In this document: positions 63,855-64,000 of the stretch, piece by piece
Layout: each line of letters opens with the position of its first letter
Numbering within the stretch: the first letter of the stretch is position 1
Source: Pisaster brevispinus
Taxonomy: Eukaryota; Echinodermata; Asteroidea; Forcipulatida; Asteriidae
Reading direction: 5' to 3'
Length of the DNA stretch: 64,000 bases
NCBI GenBank assembly: GCA_023634235.1
Contig: JAMKCF010000006.1
Span: 10,569,751 to 10,633,750 of the forward strand
Notes under the pieces: model-generated
Database searches by the model: none
Told to the model about the DNA's origin: nothing
Seen by the model: only the letters and a program-made list of their open reading frames with translations
Position numbers and translations under genes: made by a program

Positions 63855-64000
63855 TGTTGACTCACTCTAAGCTGTCTTACCAGCTTTATTCAGCACTCTG
63901 TAGACCGATTATTGAATATGCCAGTTCCATATGGAATCACCCCCTGAAGTGCAATACAAATCGTATTGAAAAGGTCCAGTGTGCTTTTACCAGATTAATT
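63855..64000 (+). mobile_element. Non-LTR retrotransposon reverse-transcriptase fragment in intron 14
   Basis: An open frame read through 63899-63901 gives YQLYSALCRPIIEYASSIWN, HPLKCNTNRIEKVQCAFTRL. RPIIEYASSIWNP-like plus IEKVQ is the conserved segment just downstream of the RT core in CR1/L2/Jockey-type elements. Same strand as the host gene; cut by the window edge, so intactness is unknown. Confidence 0.78.

Overview
The window is AT-rich, intron-rich animal DNA. It holds the 5' two-thirds or so of a single recognisable gene on the + strand, embedded in a dense layer of short transposable elements. The gene is an orthologue of TANC1/TANC2 (Drosophila rolling pebbles, rols). The protein sequence, long introns, tRNA-derived SINEs and many small palindromic DNA elements together suggest an invertebrate deuterostome, most likely an echinoderm (possibly a sea star). 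That placement is inference from general familiarity with such genomes and was not tested by a search.

Layout. Positions 1-20630 contain no gene I can support, only repeats, MITEs, SINEs and one minisatellite. The first coding exon (ATG at 20642 in a strong initiation context) encodes a C3HC4 RING finger. Thirteen further coding exons lie at 26253, 29888, 51675, 52322, 54085, 55039, 57811, 58573, 59516, 60254, 61807, 62956 and 63574. All fourteen coding segments join without a frame break: 4281 coding bases, 1427 codons, every junction on GT/AG with matching phase. The gene runs off the right edge in the ankyrin repeats, so the TPR region, C-terminus and 3' UTR lie outside. The 5' UTR exon(s) and promoter were not found.

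Protein architecture so far: RING finger (residues about 8-47), a long low-complexity Pro/Ser/Gln-rich scaffold region (about 51-800), a STAND-type P-loop ATPase (Walker A 860-867, Walker B 1014-1020), a conserved winged-helix-like linker (about 1080-1348) and the first ankyrin repeats (from 1349). RING plus P-loop plus ankyrin is the arrangement of insect Rols7. As far as I recall, vertebrate TANC1/2 lack the RING, so a deuterostome TANC with a RING is the main biological point of the window.

Mobile DNA. The clearest pattern is a set of at least five elements flanked by TTAA target-site duplications (2580-3019, 32769-34070, 42959-43385, 49749-50169, 58968-59327; one left flank is TCAA). The largest carries a THAP zinc-finger fragment, which points to the Kolobok superfamily. 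Other elements include a 1044-bp element with perfect 26-bp inverted ends and repeated subterminal motifs (10019-11062), a Harbinger-like MITE with TTA duplications (18376-18733), several nearly fully palindromic MITEs, two or more tRNA-derived SINE families, and a non-LTR reverse transcriptase fragment at the right edge. Tandem arrays include nine hairpin-forming 45/51-bp units (12891-13308), a 25-bp minisatellite open in all three forward frames (30580-30800), a 29-bp array (44120-44260) and a 37-base poly-C tract (44824-44860). I saw no undescribed multi-gene system, CRISPR array or operon-like structure.
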